From contig NZ_CP045702.1 of assembly GCF_014216315.1 (NCBI RefSeq), positions 6,262,001 to 6,326,000 of the forward strand: 64,000 nucleotides of DNA, in the 5' to 3' direction. The translations under genes were made by a program, and so were the position numbers. The stretch is from Streptomyces finlayi (lineage in GTDB: Bacteria > Actinomycetota > Actinomycetes > Streptomycetales > Streptomycetaceae). The notes beneath the pieces are model-generated. The model did not search any database and was not told the origin of the DNA. It saw only the letters and a list, made by a program, of their open reading frames with translations. Positions 51,174 to 59,026 of this stretch are shown in pieces (position 1 is the first letter of the stretch; every line of letters starts with the position of its first letter).

Positions 51174-51736
51174 CAGTGCCTTCCTTCGCCGCGCCGCGCC
51201 GCGGCGGCCACCTGTGCCTGTGCGGCATCCCCGAGCAGGCGTTGCAGCTCCGCGACACCGCGCGAAGTCTGGCTCTTCACCGTGCCGACCGATATCCCCA
51301 GCACCAGCGAGGTGTCCCGCTCGGACAGATCGAAGGCGTGGCGCAGCACCACACACGCCCGTTTACGGAACGGAAGCCGGCGCAGTGCTTCCTGTACGTC
51401 GACGACCGCCGACACGTCGGGGCCCTCGATCCCGTATCCGTCGCCGTCCCCGCGCGGTGCCCAGAACAGCGCGACCCTGCGACGCTCCCGCACCGCGCTG
51501 CGGATCCGGGTACGCGCCAGGTTCGCGACGACACCCCGCGCGTACGCCACCGGATGCTCGGCGGCCCGCACCCGGTCCCACCGGTGCCAGAGCGCCATCA
51601 GCGCGTCCGCCGCCAGATCGTCGGCGGCATCGGCCTCACCGGTCAGCATGTGGGCCAGCCGCGCCAGTCCGGCGTAGTGGGCCTCGAAGAACGCGTGGAA
51701 CTCGGCGGCGGCGGCATCGTCGACGGCTCTGCCCAC
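51173..51736 (-). CDS. SigE-family ECF RNA polymerase sigma factor
   Basis: A 187-residue ECF sigma factor of the actinobacterial SigE/sigma-24 type. Region 2 spans about 10-75 (FHAFFEAHYAGLARLAHMLT, DLAADALMALWHRWDRV) and region 4 about 120-175 (LRRLPFRKRACVVLRHAFDL, then GISVGTVKSQTSRGVAELQR). Start GTG 51736 was chosen for the GGGAGG five bases upstream; the open frame to 51886 has a Gly/Pro-rich shadow composition. It is the first gene of a two-gene unit with the membrane protein downstream. A minor palindrome AAGCGCTT (51847-51854) lies upstream. Confidence 0.88.
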   Translation of the reverse strand: MGRAVDDAAAAEFHAFFEAHYAGLARLAHMLTGEADAADDLAADALMALWHRWDRVRAAEHPVAYARGVVANLARTRIRSAVRERRRVALFWAPRGDGDGYGIEGPDVSAVVDVQEALRRLPFRKRACVVLRHAFDLSERDTSLVLGISVGTVKSQTSRGVAELQRLLGDAAQAQVAAAARRGEGRH

Positions 51737-51889
51737 GGGTACCTCCCTCTGCGGTCCAAGTCCCTCCCGGCGCGAAGACCCGGCCGGCGTACCGCCAGGA
51801 CACCCACGGGGAGCAGGCGGGGCGAGAGCGTACCAGCGCCCACCGCAAGCGCTTCGACGAGGGTGCCCGCAGGCGCCGCCGCTCACCGG

Positions 51890-52594
51890 CTACCCGGCGG
51901 GCGGGAACTTCGACCAGAAGTGGTCCAGGATCTCTTCCAGGTAACGCAGACCCGCTTCACCCGAGGCGGACGAACCGCCTCCTCTGCTCAGGGTCGCGGT
52001 CATCAGCGCCTGGTACTCCTGATGCATCTCGCGCAGCGGGCCCGACAGCTCCCGGCGGTCTGCGGACAGCAGCCGGGCGATGGGGCGGGCATGGGCCTGC
52101 CAGCGGGTGCCGACGGCATCGTGCAGCATGTGCGTCAGTTCCCCGTCCAGCCCGGTCACGGTGACGAAGTCCCGAGGGTTCAGTGCCAGGGCTTGCGCGA
52201 GTGCCGCGGACTGGCGGCTGGTGCCGGTCCACACCCCGGTCGACTCCATGTGCTGGTACGCGTGGACGTCCAGTCCCGCGACACGGGCCATGTCCTCGAC
52301 GGCGAACCCACGCGCGAGGCGATGCTCCCGCAGGGTTCGAGGAGCCCCGATGAGCTCACTCGGGGCGCACCACAACGCCCCGCTCAGTGCCGCGAGTTCG
52401 GGGGCGGAGGGGAGGAGGGTGCCGCGCTCCCAGGCGCTGATGTGTTCCGCGGTGACATGGGTCATTCCGTAGGAAGCGCGTATGCCGTGGGCCACATGTC
52501 CGGGAGTCATTCCCAGGCGTTCCCGCAGTACGCGGGCGGCGCGGGAGTTGAAGGGAGGTGCTGGTTCCGCTGAGGGGGGATGAGGCACCGGCAC
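51890..52594 (-). CDS. XRE-family helix-turn-helix regulator
   Basis: A 234-residue DNA-binding protein with what looks like two tandem HTH segments: RAARVLRERLGMTPGHVAHG with TAEHISAWERGTLLPSAPEL (about 18-75), and TLREHRLARGFAVEDMARVA with the following VHAYQHMESTGVWTGTSR (about 85-135). The C-terminal half is helical and may be a sensing domain (HMLHDAVGTRWQAHARPIAR). This architecture is frequent in Streptomyces pleiotropic regulators; the target is unknown. The start is GTG 52594 or 52588. It is divergent from the purine permease gene, which may be its target. Confidence 0.8.
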   Translation of the reverse strand: MPVPHPPSAEPAPPFNSRAARVLRERLGMTPGHVAHGIRASYGMTHVTAEHISAWERGTLLPSAPELAALSGALWCAPSELIGAPRTLREHRLARGFAVEDMARVAGLDVHAYQHMESTGVWTGTSRQSAALAQALALNPRDFVTVTGLDGELTHMLHDAVGTRWQAHARPIARLLSADRRELSGPLREMHQEYQALMTATLSRGGGSSASGEAGLRYLEEILDHFWSKFPPAG

Positions 52595-52926
52595 AGGCTA
52601 GGCGGTGAACGTCCTGTGTGCGATCGCACGTGTCGTCAGTTTCCGGATTTCATGGGAATGTGCCCGCTCGATTCTGTAGGAACTGACAGGACGAGGGCCC
52701 CGAACGCCGCACCGCGCAGTGGCCCGATGTCCTGAACTGACAGCAGGCGTAGGGAAAGCACGAATCCACCGCGCGTATGATCCGCTCACGCCTGTCGCGA
52801 GTGTGTTCGTTTCCGACGCCCGCCCTGCGGCAATCGGCGTACTCCGCACGGGCTCCACCCCTCCCTGTCGTACGACAGCGCGGGAGTGCGCGCCCTCGCG
52901 ATTCATCCGTTGACACAGGAGAAACC
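52595..52926. other. Divergent intergenic region between regulator and permease
   Basis: 332 bp with no convincing gene; the short frames present lack coding character. It contains relatively AT-rich patches (about 52660-52700) and should hold both promoters. AGGAGA (52917-52922) is the permease ribosome-binding site. No riboswitch-like fold was recognised, though I looked because purine permeases are often riboswitch-controlled in other phyla. Confidence 0.6.
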
Positions 52927-54381
52927 ATGCAGAGCAGCGCGACCGGCAAGGCGGATTCGCCCAGACCGCCCGCCGTGGGAACCGGATCGGCGGTGGACCG
53001 CTACTTCCGCATAACGGAGCGCGGTTCGTCGTACGCGACGGAGATACGCGGCGGCTTCGCCACGTTCTTCACGATGGCGTACATCCTCGTCCTCAACCCG
53101 ATCATCCTGGGCAGCGCCAAGGACAAGTTCGGCGACCAGCTCGACGCGGTCCAGCTCGTCACGGCCACGGCCCTGGTCGCCGCGGTGATGACCGTGATCA
53201 TGGGTGTGGGCGGCAATCTGCCGCTGGCCCTGGCGGCCGGGCTCGGACTCAACGCCGTCGTCGCCTTCCAGATCGCGCCCCTCATGAGCTGGGACGACGC
53301 GATGGGCCTCATCGTGTTCGAGGGTCTGCTGATCTGCGTACTCGTCCTCACAGGACTACGGGAAGCGGTGATGCACGCCATCCCGCAACCGCTCAAGCAG
53401 GCGATCAGCGTCGGAATCGGCCTCTTCATCGCCTTCATCGGCTTCGTCGACGCCGGCTTCGTCACCCGCATCCCGGACGTCGCCCAGACCACCGTGCCGG
53501 TCCAGCTCGGCACCGGCACGCTGAGCGGCTGGCCCATGCTGGTCTTCTGCGCCGGGCTGCTCCTCACGATCGTGCTGCTCGCGCGCAAGGTCAAGGGCGC
53601 GATCCTGATCAGCATCGTCCTGATGACCGTGGTCGCCGTGGCGGTCAACGAGCTCGCGGATGTCGCGTCCTGGGGTCTGACCGTCCCCGAGCTGCCTGAC
53701 GAGATCGTCGCCTCCCCGGACTTCGGGCTCCTCGGCAACTTCGATCTGTTCGGCGCCTTCGGGCAGGTCAGCGTGTTGACCGTGGTGCTCCTGGTCTTCA
53801 CCCTGATCCTGTCGGACTTCTTCGACACGATGGGCACCGTCGTCGGCGTCACGGCCGAGGCCGGACTGCTCGACGAGCGTGGCCAGGTCCCGGGCCTGGG
53901 CCGGGTGCTGCTCATCGACGGCGCGGCCGCCGTCGCGGGCGGTGCGGCCTCCGCCTCCTCCGCCACGACCTACATCGAGTCGGCGGCGGGCGTGGGCGAG
54001 GGTGCGCGCACCGGATTCGCCAACCTGGTCACGGGCGGTCTGTTCGGGCTGGCCCTCTTCCTCACCCCGGTGCTGACCACGGTCCCCATGCAGGCCGCCG
54101 CGCCGGCTCTGGTCGCGGTCGGATTCCTGATGATGACCCAGGTCAAGCACATCGACTGGGACCGTTTCGACGTGGCCATCCCCGCCTTCCTGACGATCGC
54201 CGTGATGCCGTTCACGTACTCCATCACCAACGGCATCGGCGCCGGCTTCGTCGCGTACGTCGTCATCAAGGCGTGCCTCGGCAAGGCCCGCGAAGTGCAC
54301 TGGCTGCTGTGGGGCACCTCGGTGCTGTTCGCCGCGTACTTCGCCATCGACCCGATCGAGCAGCTGCTCGGAGTGAAGTAG
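52927..54381 (+). CDS. NCS2-family guanine/hypoxanthine permease (AzgA-like)
   Basis: A 484-residue purine permease with 12-14 hydrophobic helices. It begins with a cytosolic stretch and the family signature VDRYFRITERGSSYATEIRG (about 24-43), then GGFATFFTMAYILVLNP. Further marks are GLGLNAVVAF, the LILSDFFDTMGTVVGV motif of helix 8 and the helix 10 stretch SASSATTYIESAAGV. These fit the AzgA (adenine/guanine/hypoxanthine) branch rather than the uracil/xanthine branch. Start ATG 52927 has AGGAGA upstream. Monocistronic, with a strong terminator 13 bp after the stop. Confidence 0.93.
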   Translation: MQSSATGKADSPRPPAVGTGSAVDRYFRITERGSSYATEIRGGFATFFTMAYILVLNPIILGSAKDKFGDQLDAVQLVTATALVAAVMTVIMGVGGNLPLALAAGLGLNAVVAFQIAPLMSWDDAMGLIVFEGLLICVLVLTGLREAVMHAIPQPLKQAISVGIGLFIAFIGFVDAGFVTRIPDVAQTTVPVQLGTGTLSGWPMLVFCAGLLLTIVLLARKVKGAILISIVLMTVVAVAVNELADVASWGLTVPELPDEIVASPDFGLLGNFDLFGAFGQVSVLTVVLLVFTLILSDFFDTMGTVVGVTAEAGLLDERGQVPGLGRVLLIDGAAAVAGGAASASSATTYIESAAGVGEGARTGFANLVTGGLFGLALFLTPVLTTVPMQAAAPALVAVGFLMMTQVKHIDWDRFDVAIPAFLTIAVMPFTYSITNGIGAGFVAYVVIKACLGKAREVHWLLWGTSVLFAAYFAIDPIEQLLGVK

Positions 54382-54393
54382 CCGAACCGGCAC

Positions 54394-54429
54394 CGGCACC
54401 GGCACCGCCGCCGGGCGGTGCCGGTGCCG
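54394..54429. terminator. Hairpin terminator after purine permease
   Basis: A perfect 14-bp stem (54394-54407 with 54416-54429) with an 8-base loop, between the permease and the convergent response regulator gene. Confidence 0.85.
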
Positions 54430-54485
54430 CACCTCTGCCCCTTCTCACCCATTTCTCACGCGCCCGCGCCAGGCGGAACGGAAGG

Positions 54486-55145
54486 TCAGCCGGGGGTGAT
54501 GAAACCGGATTCGTAGGCCGCGATCACCGCCTGTGTACGGTCCCGGGCGCCCGTCTTGGCGAGCACCGCCGCCACATGGGACTTCGACGTGGCCGTTCCC
54601 ACCCGCAGCCGCCCCGCGATCTCCGCGTTGGTCAGCCCTGCCGCCATCAGCCGCAGCACCTCCGCCTCCCGCTCGGTGAGCCGCGCCACCCAGGGAGCCG
54701 CCGCGGCGGCCCTCTGCCTGCCGTACCGGTCCGCCAGCCCACGGACCGCGGCCGGGAACAGCAGCGATTCACTGCGGGCCACCAGTCGCACCGCCTGGAC
54801 CAGTTCCTCGGCCGCGGCCCGTTTCAGCAGGAAGCCCGCGGCTCCGGCGCGCAGCGCGTCGTACACGTAGGAGTCGTTCTCGAAGGTGGTGACGACGACG
54901 ATCCGCGGGGGCGGGTCGAGCGTGCCGAGGATCTGTTCGGTGGCCCGGATGCCGTCGATCTCCGGCATCCGGACGTCCATGAGGACCACATCGGGGCGCA
55001 GCTGCCGCACCACCGACACCGCCTCCGCGCCGGTGGCCGCCTCGCCGACGACCTCGAGACCGGCCTCGGCGTCCAGGATGACCCGCAACGCCGTACGGAC
55101 CATGCGCTCGTCGTCCGCGACCACGATCCGGATGGCGGCGCTCAT
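54486..55145 (-). CDS. NarL/FixJ-family response regulator
   Basis: A 219-residue response regulator. The receiver domain (about 5-120) has the acidic pair D11/D12, phospho-acceptor D57 (VVLMDVRMPEIDG), T-loop VVTTFEND and K109 region (LLKRAAAEE). A LuxR-type HTH is at about 150-210 (LTEREAEVLRLMAAGLTNAE, then GTATSKSHVAAVLAKTGARD). The ATG at 55145 overlaps the kinase stop (ATGA), so kinase and regulator are made together. The AGRLRVGTATSKSHV recognition helix is the common Streptomyces variant. Targets are unknown, possibly the upstream membrane gene. Confidence 0.93.
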   Translation of the reverse strand: MSAAIRIVVADDERMVRTALRVILDAEAGLEVVGEAATGAEAVSVVRQLRPDVVLMDVRMPEIDGIRATEQILGTLDPPPRIVVVTTFENDSYVYDALRAGAAGFLLKRAAAEELVQAVRLVARSESLLFPAAVRGLADRYGRQRAAAAAPWVARLTEREAEVLRLMAAGLTNAEIAGRLRVGTATSKSHVAAVLAKTGARDRTQAVIAAYESGFITPG

Positions 55146-56470
55146 CGCTCGCCCTTTCCGGAGGTCCGCTTTCCGGTGGTCGCCCGCCCCGGGGTCCCGG
55201 GGCTCGTCAGCGGCAGCCGCGCGCTCAGCCGCCACACGCCGTCCTCGTGGGGTCCCGCTCCGGTACGGCCGCCGAGCAGGACGGCCCGTTCGGCCATACC
55301 GCGCAGTCCGCGTCCGCCGCCCGGCCTCACCACCGAGGGCCGCTCGGGCAGTGCGTTCTCCATCAGGATCTCCAGCTCCTCGTCCTGCACCAAGAGGCGC
55401 AGCTCCACCGGCGTACCGGCGAGACCGTGCCGCAGGGCGTTGCTCAGCCCCTCCTGCACGATCCGGAACGCCTCCCTCGACACGGTCTCCCCGACCGCCC
55501 CCACATCACCCTGCGTTTCGTACGAGACCGGGACACCGCAGCGCGCCAGCAGTCCGCCCAGCGCGTCGAGGCAGGGACCCGCCGGACCCGACTGCCCCTC
55601 CGGGCCGTCCTGTTCCCCCGGGCGGTCCTCGTCCTGGCGCAACAGGCCGAGCACGGAGTCGAGTTCACCGACCGTACGCCGTGTTGTCTCCTCGATCGCG
55701 GCCAGCGCCTCGCGTACGAATGCGACATCGCTCGCCGCATCGCTGTCCAGGACTCTGCGCGCCGCACCCGCCTGGAGGGTGACCGCGCTGAGGGCGTGGC
55801 CGACGGAGTCGTGCAGTTCGCGCGCGAGCCGGTTGCGTACGGCCAGACGGGCGGCCCGGCGCTCGGCGGCGGCCAGCCGGTCCTCGGGGGTCGGCCCCAG
55901 CAGAGCCGGTGCCCGGCCGGCCAGGAGCGCCCCGGCCGCCGCGACACAGCCAGCCATCGCGACCAGCATCGCGACCCCCGCGACCGGGGCCAGGACCAGG
56001 AACCACGGCCCGTCCAGCGACTCGGGCAGCCGCAGCGCCCGGAATCTCCAGTCCGCCGCGAAGAGAGGGGAGAGCGCCACGGCCACCGCGTACGGCGTCA
56101 GCGCCAGGGTCAGCCCGCTGACGACGCCGCCGAGCGCCAGGTGCAGCGTGAACCAGCCCGCGGTCCGGACCTTGGCCTGCCGGGTCCTGGCCGGCCCGTC
56201 GGCGAGCAGGCCGGCGCGGACGTCGCACAGGGCGCGGGCGGCGGCCACCGACAGCGGCCGGACGAGTGGGAAGACCCCGGTGACCGCGGCCATCGGCAGG
56301 GCGATCAGATACGCGGTCAGCTGGGTGGCGGGGGAGGAGAAGACATGGGTTTCCCCGCTGAACGAGCCGACGATCACCGAGCCGACGAGGAAGTACGGCA
56401 TGAGCAGCGCGCCACCGATGATCAGGTGCAGCCAGCGCAGCCGGGCCCGTCGCCCGAACAGAACGGTCAC
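55142..56470 (-). CDS. Sensor histidine kinase (HisKA_3 / NarX-like)
   Basis: A 442-residue membrane sensor kinase. The N-terminal half holds about four to five hydrophobic helices (LHLIIGGALLMPYFLVGSVI, LTAYLIALPMAAVTGVFPLV and others) with no large extracellular domain, so the signal is probably sensed in the membrane. The HisKA_3 dimerisation box has His220 (LARELHDSVGHALS), and the HATPase domain shows REAFRIVQEGLSNALRHG and GRGLRGMAERAVLLGG. The start is GTG 56470, overlapping the stop of the upstream membrane gene (GTGA). Works with the adjacent response regulator. Confidence 0.92.
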   Translation of the reverse strand: MTVLFGRRARLRWLHLIIGGALLMPYFLVGSVIVGSFSGETHVFSSPATQLTAYLIALPMAAVTGVFPLVRPLSVAAARALCDVRAGLLADGPARTRQAKVRTAGWFTLHLALGGVVSGLTLALTPYAVAVALSPLFAADWRFRALRLPESLDGPWFLVLAPVAGVAMLVAMAGCVAAAGALLAGRAPALLGPTPEDRLAAAERRAARLAVRNRLARELHDSVGHALSAVTLQAGAARRVLDSDAASDVAFVREALAAIEETTRRTVGELDSVLGLLRQDEDRPGEQDGPEGQSGPAGPCLDALGGLLARCGVPVSYETQGDVGAVGETVSREAFRIVQEGLSNALRHGLAGTPVELRLLVQDEELEILMENALPERPSVVRPGGGRGLRGMAERAVLLGGRTGAGPHEDGVWRLSARLPLTSPGTPGRATTGKRTSGKGER

Positions 56471-57525
56471 GGCCGCGGGCCGGACGGCTCTGCCGCTTCC
56501 CTCACCGCCGCCGCTCGCTCGGCGAAGAAGTACGCACCCTGCGTGACCACCACCGCTCCCACCAGCATCTGCACAGCGTAGAGCAGGACCATGCCGGTGG
56601 TGGGCTCGTCGGAGATCTCCTGCGCCCCGGTCAGCGAGGCGATGCTCATCCAGCCGCCCCAGCAGGCCATGGCCCCCGAGCCACCCCAGGCCAGCGCGAG
56701 CGGCACCCAGAGCGGGAGCTTTCCGGTGCGGCGGAAGGCGAGCAGCAGGAGGCCGGCGACGGTCGCGGCGGCGAACAGCACGTCGACCGCCTGGAGGGCG
56801 TAGAAGCCGCTGGTCCGTTCCTCGATCCGGGACGGGTTGAGGGCGGCGGTGCCGCCGGCCGCCCACAGCAGGTGCATCGTGGCGGGCACCAGGGCGATCA
56901 CGGCTGCCACCACGGCGCCGATGCGCAGGGCCGGGGTGGTGGGGCTGTCCGGGAGGTCACGCAGGGCGCCCTGCCACAGAGACCCCCAGCGGTCCTTGGC
57001 ATAGAGCACGAACAGGGCGCCGAGCGCGAGACCCTGGACGATGAAGCCGGTGTAGACGACGCCGAAGACCCAGTCGTCCAGGAAGGGCCGACGGCCGGCG
57101 TTCGCGGTCGCCGGCGTCCCGCCGCCGAGGAGCCCGACCAGGAGCTGGACCGGGAAGCCGGCCATGATCGGCAGGAGCAGTCCGGTCGCGGTCCACATCG
57201 GCAGGGCCATGAGCCAGGCGGGGACGCGCAGCCCCCGGGCCTGGGTGAGGAGCAGGGCGATGACGACGACCGATCCGTCCATGAGGATGGTCGCCGCGTT
57301 AGCGACGATCATGGTGGTGCGGTGGTCGAGGAGCGAGCTGCCGTCCGGGATGCCCAGCCGACTGCCCGCGATCCAGGCGGCCTTGAGCGCGAGGTAGGGC
57401 AGACAGGAAGCGATCGCGATGTTCCGGAGCACGGCACGGGCCCGGCCCTGGCCGGTGAGGGGCGGGGAGGGCGGTGAGGGCGGTGAGGAGGCCGGGAGGG
57501 GGTGTTCGAGTGGTGTCTTCGTCAT
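56467..57525 (-). CDS. Multi-pass membrane protein linked to two-component system
   Basis: A 352-residue membrane protein with about eight hydrophobic segments after a Pro-rich cytosolic N-terminus (PASSPPSPPSPPLTGQGR). Recognisable pieces are AAWIAGSRLGIPDG, AWLMALPMWTATGLLLPIMA and ALAWGGSGAMACWGGWMS. I do not recognise a characterised family. The four-base overlap with the kinase gene suggests a functional link, for example as a co-sensor or as the protein being monitored. Start ATG 57525 is used because the longer frame upstream has Arg-rich shadow composition. Confidence 0.75.
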   Translation of the reverse strand: MTKTPLEHPLPASSPPSPPSPPLTGQGRARAVLRNIAIASCLPYLALKAAWIAGSRLGIPDGSSLLDHRTTMIVANAATILMDGSVVVIALLLTQARGLRVPAWLMALPMWTATGLLLPIMAGFPVQLLVGLLGGGTPATANAGRRPFLDDWVFGVVYTGFIVQGLALGALFVLYAKDRWGSLWQGALRDLPDSPTTPALRIGAVVAAVIALVPATMHLLWAAGGTAALNPSRIEERTSGFYALQAVDVLFAAATVAGLLLLAFRRTGKLPLWVPLALAWGGSGAMACWGGWMSIASLTGAQEISDEPTTGMVLLYAVQMLVGAVVVTQGAYFFAERAAAVREAAEPSGPRP

Positions 57526-57623
57526 GACACCCACGCTTCCGGGTCTGGCCCCGCCGCACGTCCTGCGCCGCGACGATCCGTCTCCGCCGCGCGGCGGAGA
57601 CGGCCCTCGTCCCGGGAGGTGCC

Positions 57624-58097
57624 TCAGGCGTCCAGGGTCAGCAGCAGTTCGTCGGTCTCCTCGCCGCGTGCCTCGGCGAAGCCGCGGTCCCGGCCCGTCA
57701 CGACGAATCCGCATTTCCGCAGCACCCGGACCGAGCCGAGGTTGTCGGCGGCGGCCCGTGCGTGCAGCGGACGCTCCGGAACGAGGCCGAGCAGCGCGCG
57801 CAGGGCGGCGGTCGCCAGCCCGCGCCCCCAGTGGGCCCGGTCGATCCAGTACGTGACCTGCCGGTCGTCCGGAGGCCCGTACACCCCGGTGTTGCCCACC
57901 ACGGCCCCGTCGGCGAGCACGGTCCTCATGAGTATGTGGTCGGCCGCGCGGATACGGGCCCAGTGGGCGTCGAAAGCGGCCCGGTCGGTGGGGTCCTTGC
58001 TGGTGAAGGCCGCGACCCGGGCCGCTTCGGGGTCACTCATGTAAGCGAAGAAGAGCGGCAGGTCCCCGTCCCGCACCTCGCGCAGCGTCACGTCCAC
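57624..58097 (-). CDS. GNAT-family N-acetyltransferase (RimJ/RimL-like)
   Basis: A 157-residue acetyltransferase. It starts MDVTLREVRDGDLPLFFAYM, has the acetyl-CoA-binding AHWGRGLATAALRALLG motif (Q/RxxGxG/A type, about 88-104) and the C-terminal NLGSVRVLRKCGFVVTGRDR stretch of the RimJ/RimL branch. Substrate unknown; an antibiotic, small molecule or ribosomal protein N-terminus are options. It lies 3 bp downstream of the IclR gene on the same strand, so it is probably in the same transcript as that uronate-pathway regulator. Confidence 0.85.
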   Translation of the reverse strand: MDVTLREVRDGDLPLFFAYMSDPEAARVAAFTSKDPTDRAAFDAHWARIRAADHILMRTVLADGAVVGNTGVYGPPDDRQVTYWIDRAHWGRGLATAALRALLGLVPERPLHARAAADNLGSVRVLRKCGFVVTGRDRGFAEARGEETDELLLTLDA

Positions 58098-58100
58098 GGG

Positions 58101-58868
58101 TCAGAGCCTGCGGGTCGCGAGGGTGAGGCGGTCGCGGGCGTCGAAGAGGGCGTCCTTGACCATCTGTTCGTGTCCCGGCGTGAGGCGGGCGACCGGCACC
58201 GAGCAGCTGATCGCATCGCGCGCCGGGGTCCGGTACGGGATGGCGATGCCGAAGCAGCGCAGTCCGAGGGTGTTCTCCTCGCGGTCGACCGCGTAGCCCT
58301 GCTCGCGGATGACGCCGAGTTCCTCGATGAGTCTCTCGCGGTCGGTGATGGTGTGCTCGGTCAGCGCGGGCAGCGTCTCCGGGAGCAGCTTGCGGACCTG
58401 CTCGTCGCTGTGGGTGGCCAGCAGCGCCTTGCCGAGGGAGGTGGAGTGGGCGGGCAGCCTGCGGCCGACGCGGGTGAAGGGGCGCAGATAGTGCTGGGAC
58501 TGGCGCGTGGCGAGGTAGACGACGTTGGTTCCGTCGAGCCGGGCGAGGTGGATGGTCTCGGTGGTGTCGTCGGAGAGCCGGTCCAAGGTGGGCCGGGCGG
58601 CGGCCACGACCTCGTCCCCGTCGATGTAGGAGGTGCCGACGAGCAGGGCCCGCACGCCGATCCCGTACCGCGTGCCCGTGGCGTCGGTCTCCACCCAGCC
58701 CAGCTCCACCAGTGTCCGCAGCAGCATGTAGAGGCTGGACTTCGGGTAGCCCACCGCCTCCTGCACGGAGGCCAGCGCATGCATACCGGGCCGTCCCGCG
58801 AAGTATTCGAGCAACTCGACCGTCCGCACCGCGGACTTGACCTGCGCCCCACCAGACTCAACCGACAT
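58101..58868 (-). CDS. IclR-family transcriptional regulator (candidate uronate-pathway regulator)
   Basis: A 255-residue IclR regulator. Winged helix at about 10-75 (SAVRTVELLEYFAGRPGMHA, then GYPKSSLYMLLRTLVELGWV) and the C-terminal effector domain at about 85-250 (LPAHSTSLGKALLATHSDEQ, GYAVDREENTLGLRCFGIAI, AISCSVPVARLT). It is divergent from the alpha-ketoglutarate semialdehyde dehydrogenase gene and resembles the KdgR-type regulators that respond to keto-deoxy sugar acids. The inverted repeat at 58971-58986 in the shared promoter region is its likely site, and a related site lies before the sugar permeases at 40358. Confidence 0.87.
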   Translation of the reverse strand: MSVESGGAQVKSAVRTVELLEYFAGRPGMHALASVQEAVGYPKSSLYMLLRTLVELGWVETDATGTRYGIGVRALLVGTSYIDGDEVVAAARPTLDRLSDDTTETIHLARLDGTNVVYLATRQSQHYLRPFTRVGRRLPAHSTSLGKALLATHSDEQVRKLLPETLPALTEHTITDRERLIEELGVIREQGYAVDREENTLGLRCFGIAIPYRTPARDAISCSVPVARLTPGHEQMVKDALFDARDRLTLATRRL

Positions 58869-58970
58869 GCCCTACGCCCCTTCCAACCTTCACGGCAGAA
58901 CCCTGCGACTTCTTGCCAACACTGATCGCCCGGAAATAGAGTCCCCAATAAGTTCACGATCAGGAACGCT

Positions 58971-58986
58971 GTTCAGAATACCGAAC
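58971..58986. promoter_or_regulatory. Candidate IclR operator before the semialdehyde dehydrogenase gene
   Basis: GTTCAGAATACCGAAC is an inverted repeat with 4-bp perfect outer arms (12 of 16 positions symmetrical), 41 bp before the dehydrogenase start and 103 bp before the divergent IclR start. It matches 12 of 16 positions with the site at 40358-40373. Confidence 0.55.
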
Positions 58987-59026
58987 AACTCCTGGTTGTG
59001 CGGTAGAGGAGCTGGAAGGAATCACG

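Noticed and set aside
51847..51854. AAGCGCTT palindrome upstream of the sigma factor, similar to the LacI-type site at 40382
   Set aside because: Only the 8-bp core is symmetric, so it is likely to be chance in GC-rich DNA.
52595..52926. Possible purine riboswitch before the NCS2 permease
   Set aside because: No conserved purine-aptamer core or fitting paired regions could be recognised in the leader.
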